64,000 nucleotides of DNA from Nothopassalora personata (GCA_033816765.1 CM066291.1:4898001-4962000), one strand, 5' to 3'; positions 12,101 through 22,012 are shown, counted from the stretch's first letter. The notes: a model not told the origin generated them from the sequence alone. Numbers and translations: made by a program.

Positions 12101-13762
12101 TAGACATTCGAACTGCCCATAGCGGGTAGTGAACGCTGTCATCCACTCATGCCCCTTTGCGATGCGGATGCGGTTGAATGCTGCAATCACATCTAGCTTC
12201 GTAAACCACTTCTTTCCTGCGATGCGGTTCAAGGTGTCCTGCATCAGGGGAATAGGGTATCTTGACTTGATGGTAAGTGCATTGAGGGCTCTGTAATCAA
12301 CGCATACTCTCAACCCACCTCCTGGCTTCTTGACGATAAGGCACGGAGATGCAGCATCGGCGCGGCCTTCATTCTTGCGGATCTTGCCTTGGGCGATCTG
12401 TTCGTCAGTCCAGTGCTTGATGATCTCGTCTTCTTGCTTAGACATGCGGTATGGTCGCTTGAAGGGTGGCACGGCATCGGGTTTCAGCTTGATCTCATGG
12501 TCAATCCCAGGCCGGTGTGGCGGAAGCTCTTCTGAAGCCTTCTTCGAGAAGCAATCAGCGAACTCGTGGTATGTTGGCATAAGGTGGTCCTTTGGATCGA
12601 TCTCTTGGTCGTTGACTTTCATGAACTTGTCCACGTCTGCTTGTGCGTGCATCTTGCAGGAACGGAGTGTTGGGGCTACACGTTCTGATGCTGGTATGAA
12701 TGCAGCGGCACGCGCGTTCAGCCTTGAGATCGTCTTTTCGTCTGACAGCATCTTACAGTTGCCTCCAGCAACTGTCTTCATGTTGTGCGCCGTCATGGCG
12801 CAAGCGGCAAGCGAGTCGCCCGCTCGCTGCTGCTCCACCTTGGGGTCATAGACATACATCAGGTGAACTTGCGCGCCCTTTTGCTTGGCGAGGCGCACGA
12901 AGTAGTCTGCATTGACTTCTTTGATGTCGATGTTCTTCTTAGGCTCTTCTGCTTGTTGAGCTGCGGCTTCGGCAGCTGCTGCTACTGCTGCTGCCACAGC
13001 GGCCTTTGCTTCCTTTGCTTCGAGTCTCTTAGCAGCCCGGCGAACTTTTCCAGGGCCGCGCGTTGTCATGCGCTTGATGGTGTCTTCGCCGTCAGCCGGC
13101 AGTGGCAGACGGGCGTGCTGCCAAGTGACATCTCCTTCGTCATCTTCTTCCACGGTTGCCGAGCGGTACTTGCTAGGAAGCTCCTCGTGGGTCTGGAACG
13201 TAAGGACTGGGTTCTGGTCTTGATCATTGACTGACTGCACCCACGTCGCTTCCTTTCCGGACAGGCAGTTGTCCTTGCAGTGTTGAGAATCGAGCGTCAT
13301 AGTGCCGGACTCATAATGCAGGCCTGGTTGATGCTTGTCGTGCCATGGTCTCCCCAAGACGATGTCGTATTCGAGGTTGGTGAGCCAGGCATTGATCACT
13401 TCGGAGTGCCCGTTGATCTCCAGGGTGAGCTCCGTACGGTATTCGATCATTTGCTTTGCAGTGGACATGTCGGCGAGGCCCAGTGCCAATGGGCTGTCCA
13501 GCTTCGAGAGTGGCAGGTCATTCTTTCGCGCATATACGATGTCAACGTAGTTTGAATTGGCTCCGTCATCAAGGAATGAGAATGCATATTTTCCATTCGC
13601 TGTGCAAGGCACCACTAGGTGTGATCCTATTACAGGGTTGTGCTCTATGTGCACCATTCGTAAGGAATGGGATGATATTCTGAGATCACCTTCCCCAATC
13701 CCTTCTGACTTCGGCCTTGACGTTGACGTGTTCGTATCCAGTCCACTGGTTGTTGCGCTCAA
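8993..13762 (-). pseudogene. pol of Gypsy A (protease-RT-RNase H-integrase-chromodomain) with two nonsense codons
   Basis: The frame is continuous apart from a TAA at 11879-11881 and a TAG at 10679-10681. Domains in order are an aspartic protease (FLDDGANSNYVD), reverse transcriptase (LDVIAAFNRIRI, AYLDDILIFS), RNase H (LETDASDFVTAAVLSQ, DKELLAIVKAFEEW, SDHKNLEYF), integrase zinc finger (H..H..CKGCTTC), integrase core (DFVVELPE, TVTDRLSKERHL, VTDRGPQW, GYHPQTDGQSE) and a C-terminal chromodomain (YCVKWVGDNELTWEPAE). The stops fall where Gln and Trp are expected and both fit a single CpA-to-TpA change. The pol frame is in -1 relation to gag and is open back into the gag stop region, so a -1 shift on the A-run just before the gag stop is the likely expression route. 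The C-terminus extends into the 3' LTR. Confidence 0.92.
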
Positions 13763-13770
13763 CGAGTGGA

Positions 13771-15945
13771 CTAGGCTTTTTCCGACTGGGTAGTCGGGCG
13801 CGGTGGCATCTGGTAGTTCCAGAGCTCACACTCCTTGTCGGTCAGCTGGTGACCTGGCTTGCGGCACTTCTTGCACAGTCTCTCCTTCATGCAACGCTCA
13901 GTCTCAGCGTCGTCAAGAAGAGTGAGGTGCTTGAACTCAGCTGGGCGAGAGTCCCATGGCAGGCGGTCCACCTTGCGGCGATTCTTTGAGCCGCCTCCGC
14001 CAGATCCGGCTGGAGTGGTGCCGTTGGGCTTGTCGTCCTTCTTGTCGTCCTTCTTGGCCGTAGACTTCTTCTTCGGGTGAAGAGTCTCGGCGACCTTGAA
14101 ATCCTCCTCAGCCTTGAACAGGGCATCGACTGCTTCGCTGAGGGTCTTAGGGTTTGCTTGCTGATAGCGGATCAGATAGCGGTAGTTGAGCTTGCGCATG
14201 AGGTTGTCCATAGCGTCTTCTCCGGTCATGCGCATCAAGTTGGCATAACGGCGCCACTCGCGGTAGAGTTCGGCGAAGGAGTCCTTGGAGTTGTCCTCTG
14301 GCTGCTTCAACACAGCCATGTTGTCGCGAGCGCGGCCGACGGGGTTGCGATCGCCGTACCACTCGATGAGGGACTTCATCATCTTGTTGACTGATGAATA
14401 CGGGCGCTCGCTTCCGCTCATGATGCCTGCGATGGATGGAACCTTCGGGTTGAGCAGCGCCCAAGCGCCTCCGTCGGTGTAATCCAGTATGAACTTGAGC
14501 ACGGCATCCTTGTCACGGAACGTGGTGGCGGCGAGCTTGGTCTCCAGTGCGCTGAGCCACTTCTCAAGCGATGGTCCCTTCAGGTCGCCTTCCTTGCTGA
14601 GGTCGCCTTGAAACTTATGCTTGGGGCCTTCGACACTTCGGTCCGTCTTCCAAGGACGATCGAGTGACTCGTCGATGTCCAGGATGTTGTTGAAGTTGAT
14701 CTTGGTGACCTTCTTGGTCTTCTTGGACTTGCGGCGGCGAGCGCGGCGGTCATCGTCTGAGGACTCGTCGCTGCTACTGCTGCTGCTGCTGTCACTGCTA
14801 TCCGGATCGTATCTCGGCTTCCTGCTCTTGCGCTGCTTGCCAGCCCTGTCCTTCTTGCTAACCTCTTCACCTGACTCATCGGATGAGTCTCCGCCGCTGG
14901 ACTGCTTGCCAGTCCTGCCTTGGTCCTTCGGCGGTGATGGCTCTCTTCCAGCACGTCGACGAGAGATGGAACGTGAGAGCGAGGAGCGACGATCCTTGCC
15001 TCGTGCTTCGGTGCGCCCACGCTGCTCGGCTGCTTCGAGCTCCTTAGCATGCGCGTTGCGAAGGGCTTGGATGTCGCGCTCGTGATCGGCAACGGCTTCT
15101 TCGTAGTTGTCCACTTCACGCTCCAGCTCTCCAATGCGAGCCTCTCGCTCCTTGACCCAGACCATTGCTTGCTTGGCATGCTCGTACGCTTTCTGGGAGT
15201 CAGTTGGAATGGGCAGGGCCTTAAGTGCATCGAGTTCGATCTTGACGGTGTCCAGGTCCTTGATAACTGTGTCGCGCTCAGCGCTGGCGGTGTCACGATC
15301 GGCGGTGACTTTAGCCAGGTGGTCGCGCAGGTCCTTTTGCTGGGCATCGGAGGCCTTCAGTAACTTGTCCAAGTCCGACACCTGCTTCTTCGCATCCCCG
15401 AGATCCTTTTGAACCTTGTCGAGTTCCTTCTGAACTTTGTCTCCATATTCTTGGCTCTGGTGACAGCTCGTGTACAACATCTCTGCAAGCTTCGAGACGT
15501 TGCGGTATTCCTGTTCGCCGCGGCGGAGGATGAAGTGGATGGCGGGAGGTGCGGAAACGTCGCTGCCGTACAGCTTCTCGAACTTCTCGATATCGAGTTG
15601 AGTGAGGGACTTGAGTGTCGCTCGATAGGTCTTCGCGACTTGTTGTGCTTCCTCGGCTCCCTCTTCTGCTTCGTCCGTCGCTGCATCGTCCATGTAGTCC
15701 ACGGCTACCATAGCCTCCTTGCCTTCTTCCTCGATGATCTCGTCGTCGTGTAGGAAATCGCTGATGTTGAGGTATGGCTGTGGATCAGTGACGGGCTTGC
15801 CTAGTTCAATCATCTTCTGATACTGGCGGTCTTGTTCTTGCTCTTGCGTCGCATCGCGACCTTGAGTCTGTGTGTTGAGCACCGACTCGCGTTGCACCAC
15901 TGGTCGCATTGCCAGCAGCGACTGGCGTCCATTCTGACGCACCAT
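13771..15945 (-). CDS. Gag of Gypsy A
   Basis: This intact frame of 724 residues from the ATG at 15945 encodes the structural protein of the virus-like particle; the frame itself is open further up to 16080. After an acidic N-terminal region there is a long predicted coiled coil (about 15.0-15.5 kb), then a basic RS-like and Ser-rich hinge. The capsid-like retrotrans-gag region follows (about 14.1-14.6 kb, with YREWRRYANLMRM). A zinc knuckle lies near the C-terminus, CKKCRKPGHQLTDKEC, with spacing CX2CX4HX6C, two residues longer than usual between His and the last Cys. It is the only intact long frame among the transposons here. Confidence 0.88.
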   Translation of the reverse strand: MVRQNGRQSLLAMRPVVQRESVLNTQTQGRDATQEQEQDRQYQKMIELGKPVTDPQPYLNISDFLHDDEIIEEEGKEAMVAVDYMDDAATDEAEEGAEEAQQVAKTYRATLKSLTQLDIEKFEKLYGSDVSAPPAIHFILRRGEQEYRNVSKLAEMLYTSCHQSQEYGDKVQKELDKVQKDLGDAKKQVSDLDKLLKASDAQQKDLRDHLAKVTADRDTASAERDTVIKDLDTVKIELDALKALPIPTDSQKAYEHAKQAMVWVKEREARIGELEREVDNYEEAVADHERDIQALRNAHAKELEAAEQRGRTEARGKDRRSSLSRSISRRRAGREPSPPKDQGRTGKQSSGGDSSDESGEEVSKKDRAGKQRKSRKPRYDPDSSDSSSSSSSDESSDDDRRARRRKSKKTKKVTKINFNNILDIDESLDRPWKTDRSVEGPKHKFQGDLSKEGDLKGPSLEKWLSALETKLAATTFRDKDAVLKFILDYTDGGAWALLNPKVPSIAGIMSGSERPYSSVNKMMKSLIEWYGDRNPVGRARDNMAVLKQPEDNSKDSFAELYREWRRYANLMRMTGEDAMDNLMRKLNYRYLIRYQQANPKTLSEAVDALFKAEEDFKVAETLHPKKKSTAKKDDKKDDKPNGTTPAGSGGGGSKNRRKVDRLPWDSRPAEFKHLTLLDDAETERCMKERLCKKCRKPGHQLTDKECELWNYQMPPRPTTQSEKA

Positions 15946-16162
15946 CTCGTTACCTTGGGCGCGATGGGGTGTCGCGCTTGTTGACTTGGGGTGTTGACTT
16001 AACTTGGGCACGTCTTCTCTGCGTGCGTTTGTTGACTTAACTTGAGTGCGTTTGTCGTCGCACTTTTCTTGGAGTCGCACTCGGCCTGTGGACTCAACGC
16101 GCTTGTCGCGTTACTTGATCTGCCCTTCGCAGATCCTTCGCAGCTTGTCTGCGGAAAAGAAT

Positions 16163-16174
16163 GGTCTAACAAAG
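16163..16174 (-). promoter_or_regulatory. Self-complementary primer-binding site of Gypsy A
   Basis: Immediately inside the 5' LTR the minus strand reads CTTTGTTAGACC. The nine bases TTGTTAGAC (16172-16164) are the exact complement of GTCTAACAA inside the LTR (16213-16205). That stretch lies about 34 bases downstream of a TATA-like TATATTAA (16254-16247), where the RNA should begin. This is the layout of self-primed elements such as Tf1. Confidence 0.7.
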
Positions 16175-16335
16175 TGTAAGGGCACCTGCTTAGGTAGTAC
16201 GAAGTTGTTAGACAAGCTATCTAAGAGGTGCGCGAGGCGCGAGAAGTTAATATACAAGCCGAGGCACGCGGGTCGGCCCGGGCCCGGTCACGTAACTCGC
16301 CACGTTCACTCGCTGTGCGGCCATGGGCCGTCACA
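16175..16335 (-). repeat. 5' LTR of Gypsy A
   Basis: This 161-base LTR has TG..CA ends, a TATA-like TATATTAA and a GC-rich U3. The target duplication CGATT follows at 16336-16340. Confidence 0.95.
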
Positions 16336-17217
16336 CGATTAATCTCGTTAAAGGAAAGAAACCCCCTTTTAAGCCGCTGTACTACCAGTCCTTAACTAAG
16401 TTAGAGGCCTTAAAGGAGTACCTTACGCAAGCAATAGAGAAGGGGTGGATTAGGCGGTCCGTAAGCGAGGCAGGTACGCCTATCCTATTCGTACTAAAGA
16501 AGAATAGCACTCTTAGGCTCTATGTTGATTATAGAGGCCTAAATGAGATTATAGTGAAGAACCGATACCCCCTACCCCTAATTAGCGAGACGCTAGATAG
16601 GCTGTTAGGTTCTAGGTTCTTTACTATAATCGATTTAAAGGACGCCTACTATCGTATCCCTATTAAGCGAGGCGATAAGTGGAAGACTACGTTTCGTACG
16701 CGATACGGATACTACGAGTACCTAGTAATGCCGTTTGGGTTAACTAACGTACTAGTAACCTTTTAAGGGTATATTAATAAGGCGCTAACCGGCTTAGTTA
16801 ATAACATTTACGTAGTCTACCTAGATGATATCCTTATCTATAGCGAGACGCGTAAGGTACACGTACGAGCCGTGCGCGAAGTACTTACGAGGCTACGGAA
16901 GTTTGCTCTATTCGTAAACCCTAAGAAGTGTCGCTTCTTCTAGGAGAATGCCGAGTTCCTAGGATTTATCGTAAGCGTCGTAGGCGTATCGATAGATAGG
17001 AGTAGGGTAGCCGTAATCGAGGAATAGCCTACGCCTACGAGTTTTTATAAGGTTCAATCCTTCCTAGGATTCTATAACTTCTATAGGCGCTTTATCGAAG
17101 GGTACTCGAGGATTGCGAAGCTATTAATAGACCTACTAAAGGGATGTAAGAATAGCAAGAAGTAAGGGCCTCTTATATAGTCCGCTTACGAGGAGTAAGC
17201 GTTCTAACGGCTAAAAG

Positions 17218-17536
17218 TGTTACGGATCGGTCTGGGGAAGCCCGTAGCCAACCAATCGATGCCAGCAGACCAGCGGATGCACCCGATATGCAGAGTGCTC
17301 TCAGTGCTCTCGGGTGCTCTCTCGAGAGAGCAGAGAGAGCAGAGAGAGCAGGAAAGATCACGCCAAGACACGGCACTATATAGACGACGCTCTTTTGCAA
17401 GTAGATAGGAGCCTCGTGCTCAACTCATTTTAAGTATACACCATATACTGTTTGGAACCACTACCTTCATAACTGATTGAGACATCCCTGCAAAGATCCA
17501 AGCCCGAGTTGTGATAACGTACAGCGGTTCCTAACA
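17218..17536 (+). repeat. Solo LTR, TGTTACGG..CCTAACA family, copy 1
   Basis: This 319-base sequence is flanked by the perfect 5-base duplication AAAAG (17213-17217, 17537-17541) and interrupts family C pol. It starts TGTTACGG and ends CCTAACA. It contains a purine-rich AGAGAGC minisatellite, a TATA-like CACTATATAGACG and the conserved block GCTCTTTTGCAAGTAGATAGGAG. It has little RIP damage. Other copies are at 38984-39361 (inverted) and 44002-44317. No internal region of this family is present in the window. Confidence 0.92.
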
Positions 17537-19697
17537 AAAAGCTAGGTTCCTCGGAGTACCTATCCTAAGGCACTTCGATCCTTCGTTACGTACGAGGGTT
17601 AAGACGGATACCTTAGGCTTTACGATTGTAGGCATTATCTCTTAGCTATTTAGGGCTAAGTAGCATCTAATTGCCTTCTATTTACGTAAGATAATACTAG
17701 CCAAGTGTAACTACGAGACGTACGATTAGGAGCTACTTATAGTAGTTAAGGCTTTTAAGTATTAGAGGCTATACTTAGAGGGCGCTACGTATACGGTACG
17801 AGTACTAGTCGACTACGCTAACCTATAGGGCTTTATAACAGTAAAGTAGCTAAATGGGCGGTAAGCTCGATAGGCTACAATCCTATAGTCTTTTAATTTT
17901 ATAGTAGAGTATCGGCCGGGTAAGACTAACCTAGCCGACGCGCCTTCGAGACGTAGTAACTACGTAGCTATAATATAATAAACTTCGAACTTACTGCCTA
18001 CCTTATAAAGTAAGCTATCTTTCTAGAAGGAGTCTCTAGAAGGGATAAGCGAGCCGACGGTAAAGCGCGTACTTACTACCTACGAGGCAATATAGGGCGA
18101 CATAGGCGCGGCGATAGTAGTACGGAGAGGTGACCTTCCCTATTAAGATAAGCCGTCTTTACTAGTAGTAGTGTGCGCTACAGTAATATAGGGTTAAGCT
18201 TATAGCTCGACGGGTAAGTTAATCCTACTCTTAATAAAGATCGCGTAGTAGTAAGACGACTAGTATATCGTATACTTAGCGTAGGCGCTAAGCGCGAGGG
18301 ACGCTAAGGGATAGCATATAAAGGATGACCTTATATACTACGGAGACGCGATCGTAGTACCTAGGGATTACGTAATTAGGTCGCATCTAATTCGCATATA
18401 CTACGACGACGTCCTCGCGGGTCACTTTAGAAGGACTAAGACTAAAGAGCTATTACGACGTAATTATTAGTAGGACTCACTTAGTACGGACGTAAAACAA
18501 TACGTCTAAGCCTATAGAACCTACTAGGGTTCGAAGGCGAGGCGCTATCGACCCTACGGCGAGCTACAACCGCTTCCTAGACCGGAGCGACCGTAGTAGG
18601 AAATTACTATAGATTTCATTACGGACCTACCTCTAAGTACGCGAGCCGGTTACGTGTATAATACGATCCTAGTGATAGTCGATCGCTACTTAAAAATAAG
18701 CTTATATATCCCGACGACGAAGACTTATATAGCCGTAGAGCTTACGAGGCTCCTACGAGACGAAGTCGTACGACACTATAGTGTCCCGTTAGGTATAGTA
18801 AGCGACCGAGGTCCGGTCTTTACTAGTTAGTTTTAGAGTAACTTCTACTTCGAGGCGCGTGTAAAGCGTAAGCTATCCACGGCCTTTTACCCTTAGACTA
18901 ACGGCTAAACTAAGAGGGTAAACTAAACCCTCGAATAATATCTTCGTTATTACTATAGTAACAATTAAACTAAGTGGACTAAGTAGCTTATAGTTGCTAA
19001 ATTCGTAGCTAATAACAGTATCTACCTAATACTACGGATAAGTCCGTTCGAAATAGCGTACGGTTAGCGACCTAAGATTACCCCTATACTAACTAGATCT
19101 CGAGACGAGACCTAGGGGGGGGGAAGTACTAGTAGCGGTAATAGCTACGAGTCGTATACGAAAACTACGCGCTACACTCGAGGAGCGATAGAAGGCTATA
19201 GTGGAAAGCTAGGCTCGCTACTATAATAAGACCTACTAAGCTAAGACCTACCGCGTAGGTAACTTAGTCCTATTATTAACGAAGAACCTTAAGTTAGTAG
19301 TGCTAAAGAAGAAGATAGGTCCGAAGTTTATCGGCCTATACCGTATTACGGACGCTATCGGTTCGTAGGCGTACCGCCTAGCGCTACTAGCCGACTTAAG
19401 GCTCTATAACGTCTTCTATGTCTCTCTCCTCGAGCCGTATATCGGTAGCGATAAGGATAGACCCGTACCCCCTCTAGCTAATAAGGACGGAGAGTATAAG
19501 GTAGAGGTAGTACTAGATAGGCGTAAGCGTAAGGGCAAGCTATAGTATCTAGTCTAGTAGAAGGACTAGCTAGAGGAGTATAATAGCTAGGAACCGGCGG
19601 AGGGCCTCGCGAATGCGGATCGCATAGTAGCCGACTATAAGGCGTTAAGGAGAAGTAAATAAGACTAGTACTAGAGCATAAATAAAACTTTTCTTAA

Positions 19698-19883
19698 TGT
19701 CACGGGGTGGCCTTGACCTTGGACCCTTCGCCGGCTTAACCGCGGACCTTCCGGATCGGGTTAGCGCGGCTTGGCACGAGATCGACCTTGCTTCTCTCTT
19801 CTCTCTCGTTCTTAGACTCTTCGTAGATTGTATTATTCACGACTTGACTCCTACACTCTCTGGATCTCATATCGCCCGTGTCA
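19698..19883 (+). repeat. Solo LTR related to the Gypsy B LTR
   Basis: This 186-base sequence begins TGTCACGGGG and ends CCCGTGTCA, with the perfect duplication CTTAA on both sides (19693-19697, 19884-19888). Its middle shares GGACCTTCCG.ATCGGGTTAGCGCGGCTTGGC with the LTR at 45142-45325, so it is a related family or subfamily. It sits just after the family C pol stop. Confidence 0.9.
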
Positions 19884-19888
19884 CTTAA

Positions 19889-21000
19889 CTATAAATAAAA
19901 TAAAAGCTAAAGAGTAGCGCGCCTACTAGGGGTTACGTAGAGTAGTAGTAGGCGAGGAGCCCGCGAGTAGCGTATAAGGCGAGCGCCTTAGTTGTCATTA
20001 CGTAGTAACTTAGGTAAGAATACCTAGTCGGCGGCGGTAGTATCGATATTCTACGCCTATAGGAACTAGGACTACGGTTAGTAGGGTACACGTAGGCGAG
20101 GAACATACGACTTACGGCGCGGCCGAGTTCGAATAGCCTATTAAGGGCGCGGTTCTACTCCTACTAGAGCGCGAGGGCTTCGGCGGTAGGGGCGGCGGCA
20201 GTAGTAGCTGCGGCGGCGGAGGCACGTATACGGGTCTCCCCGGCACGCTTATACTTATAGGCATTAAACTACCTAATAGCCTATAGAAAGGGTTAGCCGA
20301 AGTATAGGGGACGCACTAGAGCCCTCCCCCGCGAGTAGTAGTCGACTCGTACGAGCGAAGTAGCGACTTACCTCCTTAATGTCGTTACCTAGCTAGGCAC
20401 ATAGGCGGATCTACTCTACTAGCTCCTACTACTAGAGGTCTATAGGCGCCTAGCCTATTATAGCCGTAAGGAAGTCGCGCTAGGACCGCGCGGCGCGTAG
20501 GCGGCTTACTAGCGAGGCGATAGCGCAGCTAGTGTTAGGCACGTAGCTATATTTACTACGCCTATAGCGGCTATACTTCTTTAGGAGCTCGCCGGTAGTA
20601 ACACTATTATAGTCATCGGCCTCGTCTAGTAAGTGGTTAGTATACGAATCGTAGGCGACGCGCGTAGAGACTTACCCCTAACGAAGTACGGGAGGTACCG
20701 TATGTATATATTAATTCTCTACGAGAGCTTAGTAGCTAGCGAGGGCGTTAGTAGCTACGAGGGTAATGCTAGTCGCTTACGACCACTAGGCGTTCTAGGG
20801 GCGTCGCGTACTAGAGCCGCCTAGCGGCGCTCGTCTTCTACGGCGCTAGTAGTACTATCGCTACTAGTACTACTAGAGGAGGCGGAGCGGCCGGAGAACG
20901 GTAGCGGGGAGGGCACGGTAGATATAATAATAATAATAATGCTAGCGAGGCGCTTACGATAATAGTACGGTGCGGGTACGTAGTAGTAGTGTAGCGAAGG
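19889..21000 (-). other. RIP-damaged antisense coding-like region in the 3' part of Gypsy C
   Basis: Between the end of pol and the 3' LTR, family C has about 1.3 kb with no sense-strand coding match. The minus strand contains coding-like blocks broken only by RIP-type stops. A Ser/Thr-rich segment near 20820-20880 is followed by basic AALVRDAPRTPSGRKRL. Further along are FNAYKYKRAGETRIRASAAA, and after stops at plausible Gln codons NRALNRLFELGRAVSRMFLA (about 20060-20150). I do not recognise the product. It may be an extra antisense gene of the element, captured host sequence, or chance open frame in stop-poor GC-rich codons. The frame could not be followed without gaps. Confidence 0.4.
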
Positions 21001-21226
21001 TAATAAGCTAGGGAGCGTACTAAGAAAGGGCTAGGTTAGGCTAGAGTTTTATACCCCTAACTAGCTACATCGGTATAGTAACTAAGCCTCACTTACCTAC
21101 ACCTACATAACGACACGCACGTAACCCGCATATAGGCCGTATAGTAACTATAGTTCTAGAAGTACATAGGAACCTCTACGTAGTAACTAGTGAGCTAAGG
21201 ATAGCTCGTACGGGAGAGGAGGCAAT

Positions 21227-21423
21227 TATAAGGGGCAGCCTAGTAGCTAACCCTTATATGTGGCCTTATATATAACATACGATCGCGACCGGCTACTAAG
21301 CCGCACGTGACACGCATAAGTACACCTTACGACGCGCGATGCGTCTTAAACAAAAGGTAAGAATTAGTTCATCTACGACTAGCAGGTCGTAGGCGTGCTA
21401 TACATTACGACATCCCCTTAACA
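21227..21423 (+). repeat. 3' LTR of Gypsy family C
   Basis: 197 bases, paired with 6920-7116. A purine-rich tract, GGGAGAGGAGG, ends just before it. Confidence 0.8.
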
Positions 21424-21616
21424 CTATACCTAGTCTAGCTCTTTTAGATGCTATACTATAGTACTAGTGCTTAGTGCCGATCTCCTATAGTAGTTCTTAA
21501 ATCGATTAAGTAGTTATCCGTAAAACAAATGTAGGGTTAAGTCTACTAGTAAGGTAAGCTAATCCTTAATAGAGCTTCGATAACGATTTAGGTTTTAAAT
21601 TGGATAGGCAGAGGAG

Positions 21617-21633
21617 CACTCGGGCTTATAACC
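21617..21633 (-). promoter_or_regulatory. Half-tRNA-iMet primer-binding site of the old Copia-type element
   Basis: On the minus strand, the bases directly after the 5' LTR read GGTTATAAGCCCGAGT. Allowing one RIP change (TG to TA), this complements the anticodon-loop stretch GGGCTCATAACC of fungal initiator tRNA. Copia/Ty1-type elements of flies are known to prime from such an internally cleaved tRNA. Confidence 0.6.
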
Positions 21634-21809
21634 TGTTGTATATAGGTATTTAACGAGTATAAGCTTCTAGATTAAAACGATAGGGTGGATTAGTAACCCT
21701 TATGAATTGCTACAAGGTGTGAGACTATCTAGCTACAGAAAACAGTGTGATATAGTGTGTGTGTGCTAAGTCCTAACTAACATGGACCTTGGTCACCTGA
21801 TTCACAACA
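21634..21809 (-). repeat. 5' LTR of the old Copia-type element
   Basis: This 176-base partner of 6041-6219 ends in CACAACA and is followed by the target duplication GCCCT at 21810-21814. Confidence 0.85.
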
Positions 21810-21966
21810 GCCCTCGAAAACGATCGTGCGTTGATCTTTGCCGAGTTCTCTTGCCGCAAGACTTGCCCCTTGAGCTGCGCCAACGCAGTAGCCGATGCTG
21901 GACCACAAAATCTGATTGATGACTTGAACGTTTCGAGGAAGGACTGTATCTTCATCACGGTCTTAC
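21810..21966 (-). pseudogene. Pyruvate decarboxylase-like pseudogene, upstream fragment
   Basis: Minus-strand translation toward the insertion reads [19 protein letters not shown], then [20 protein letters not shown], then IVFEG. Deleting the inserted element and one target copy joins it directly to GDGSFQL at 6040. Typical pyruvate decarboxylases have the same order (LWGSIGY, GA..GAAL, GDGS). Upstream of about 21966 the frame meets stops and the homology ends, so the N-terminal two thirds of the gene is missing or unrecognisable. The adjoining DNA belongs to a transporter pseudogene on the other strand. Confidence 0.85.
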
Positions 21967-22012
21967 TAGGTATTATATGCTTGCGGAATGTACGAGTTGA
22001 GCTGATGCCGAG

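Larger units (their letters stand above)
8947..16335 (-). mobile_element. Nearly intact Ty3/Gypsy chromovirus (family A)
   Basis: The element is 7,389 bases long with 161-base LTRs at 8947-9107 and 16175-16335 that look identical by eye. Termini are TG..CA and the target duplication CGATT is perfect (8942-8946 and 16336-16340). It lies in reverse orientation inside the reverse transcriptase region of family C. The interior encodes gag (724 residues) and a pol frame with two in-frame stops. Base composition is ordinary and unlike the surrounding RIP-mutated DNA, so insertion was recent relative to its host element. Confidence 0.95.
7140..19662 (+). pseudogene. gag-pol of Gypsy family C, RIP-inactivated and interrupted
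   Basis: The gag zinc-knuckle region is near 8155-8200. The best-preserved segment is the reverse transcriptase right after the Gypsy A insertion (16336-16765), with [25 protein letters not shown] and [12 protein letters not shown]; a TAA then replaces an expected Gln. The catalytic YLDDILIYS segment follows near 16820-16850. RNase H lies at about 17.6-17.9 kb. The integrase core lies at about 18.6-18.9 kb and includes an HPQT-type motif destroyed by a stop. The C-terminal chromodomain at about 19.49-19.66 kb reads VVLDRRKRKGKL, then stop-riddled sequence, then EPAEGLANADRIVADY, and ends with TAA at 19660-19662. The gene would have encoded the virus-like-particle protein and replication enzymes. 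It cannot do so now. Confidence 0.8.
6920..21423 (+). mobile_element. RIP-degraded Ty3/Gypsy chromovirus (family C), full length with nested insertions
   Basis: The element is bounded by 197-base LTRs and sits inside the old Copia-type element. Removing the inserted Gypsy A (8947-16335) and two solo LTRs (17218-17536, 19698-19883) leaves roughly 6.6 kb. The sense strand carries gag, protease, reverse transcriptase, RNase H, integrase and chromodomain in Ty3/Gypsy order. These frames are broken by many TAG/TAA codons where Trp or Gln would be expected. The sequence is strikingly rich in TA and poor in CA/TG. A polypurine-like GGGAGAGGAGG lies just before the 3' LTR. A second relic of this family is at 52440-60730. 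Confidence 0.85.
6041..21809 (-). mobile_element. Old Copia-type LTR element (outermost layer of the nest)
   Basis: Two direct repeats of about 176-179 bases (6041-6219 and 21634-21809) begin TGTTGTATAT and end in ATAACA or CACAACA, the TG..CA termini of LTRs. The 5-base sequence GCCCT lies immediately outside both ends, a perfect target-site duplication inside the decarboxylase reading frame. Read on the minus strand, a purine tract (AAAGGGGGAG, 6220-6229) abuts the repeat at 6041, making it the 3' LTR. A primer-binding-like GGTTATAAGCCCGAGT (about 21617-21633) follows the repeat at 21634, making it the 5' LTR. Only about 0.9 kb of its own interior remains (6220-6919 and 21424-21633), RIP-mutated and with no recognisable polymerase. 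It is therefore either a deletion derivative or a non-autonomous element. Everything else between the LTRs was inserted later. Confidence 0.85.

Noticed and set aside
6041..21809. Giant cargo-carrying element (Starship-like) as explanation for the 15.8-kb insert
   Set aside because: No tyrosine recombinase gene, and the ends are LTR-type with a 5-base duplication; nested retrotransposons explain the length.
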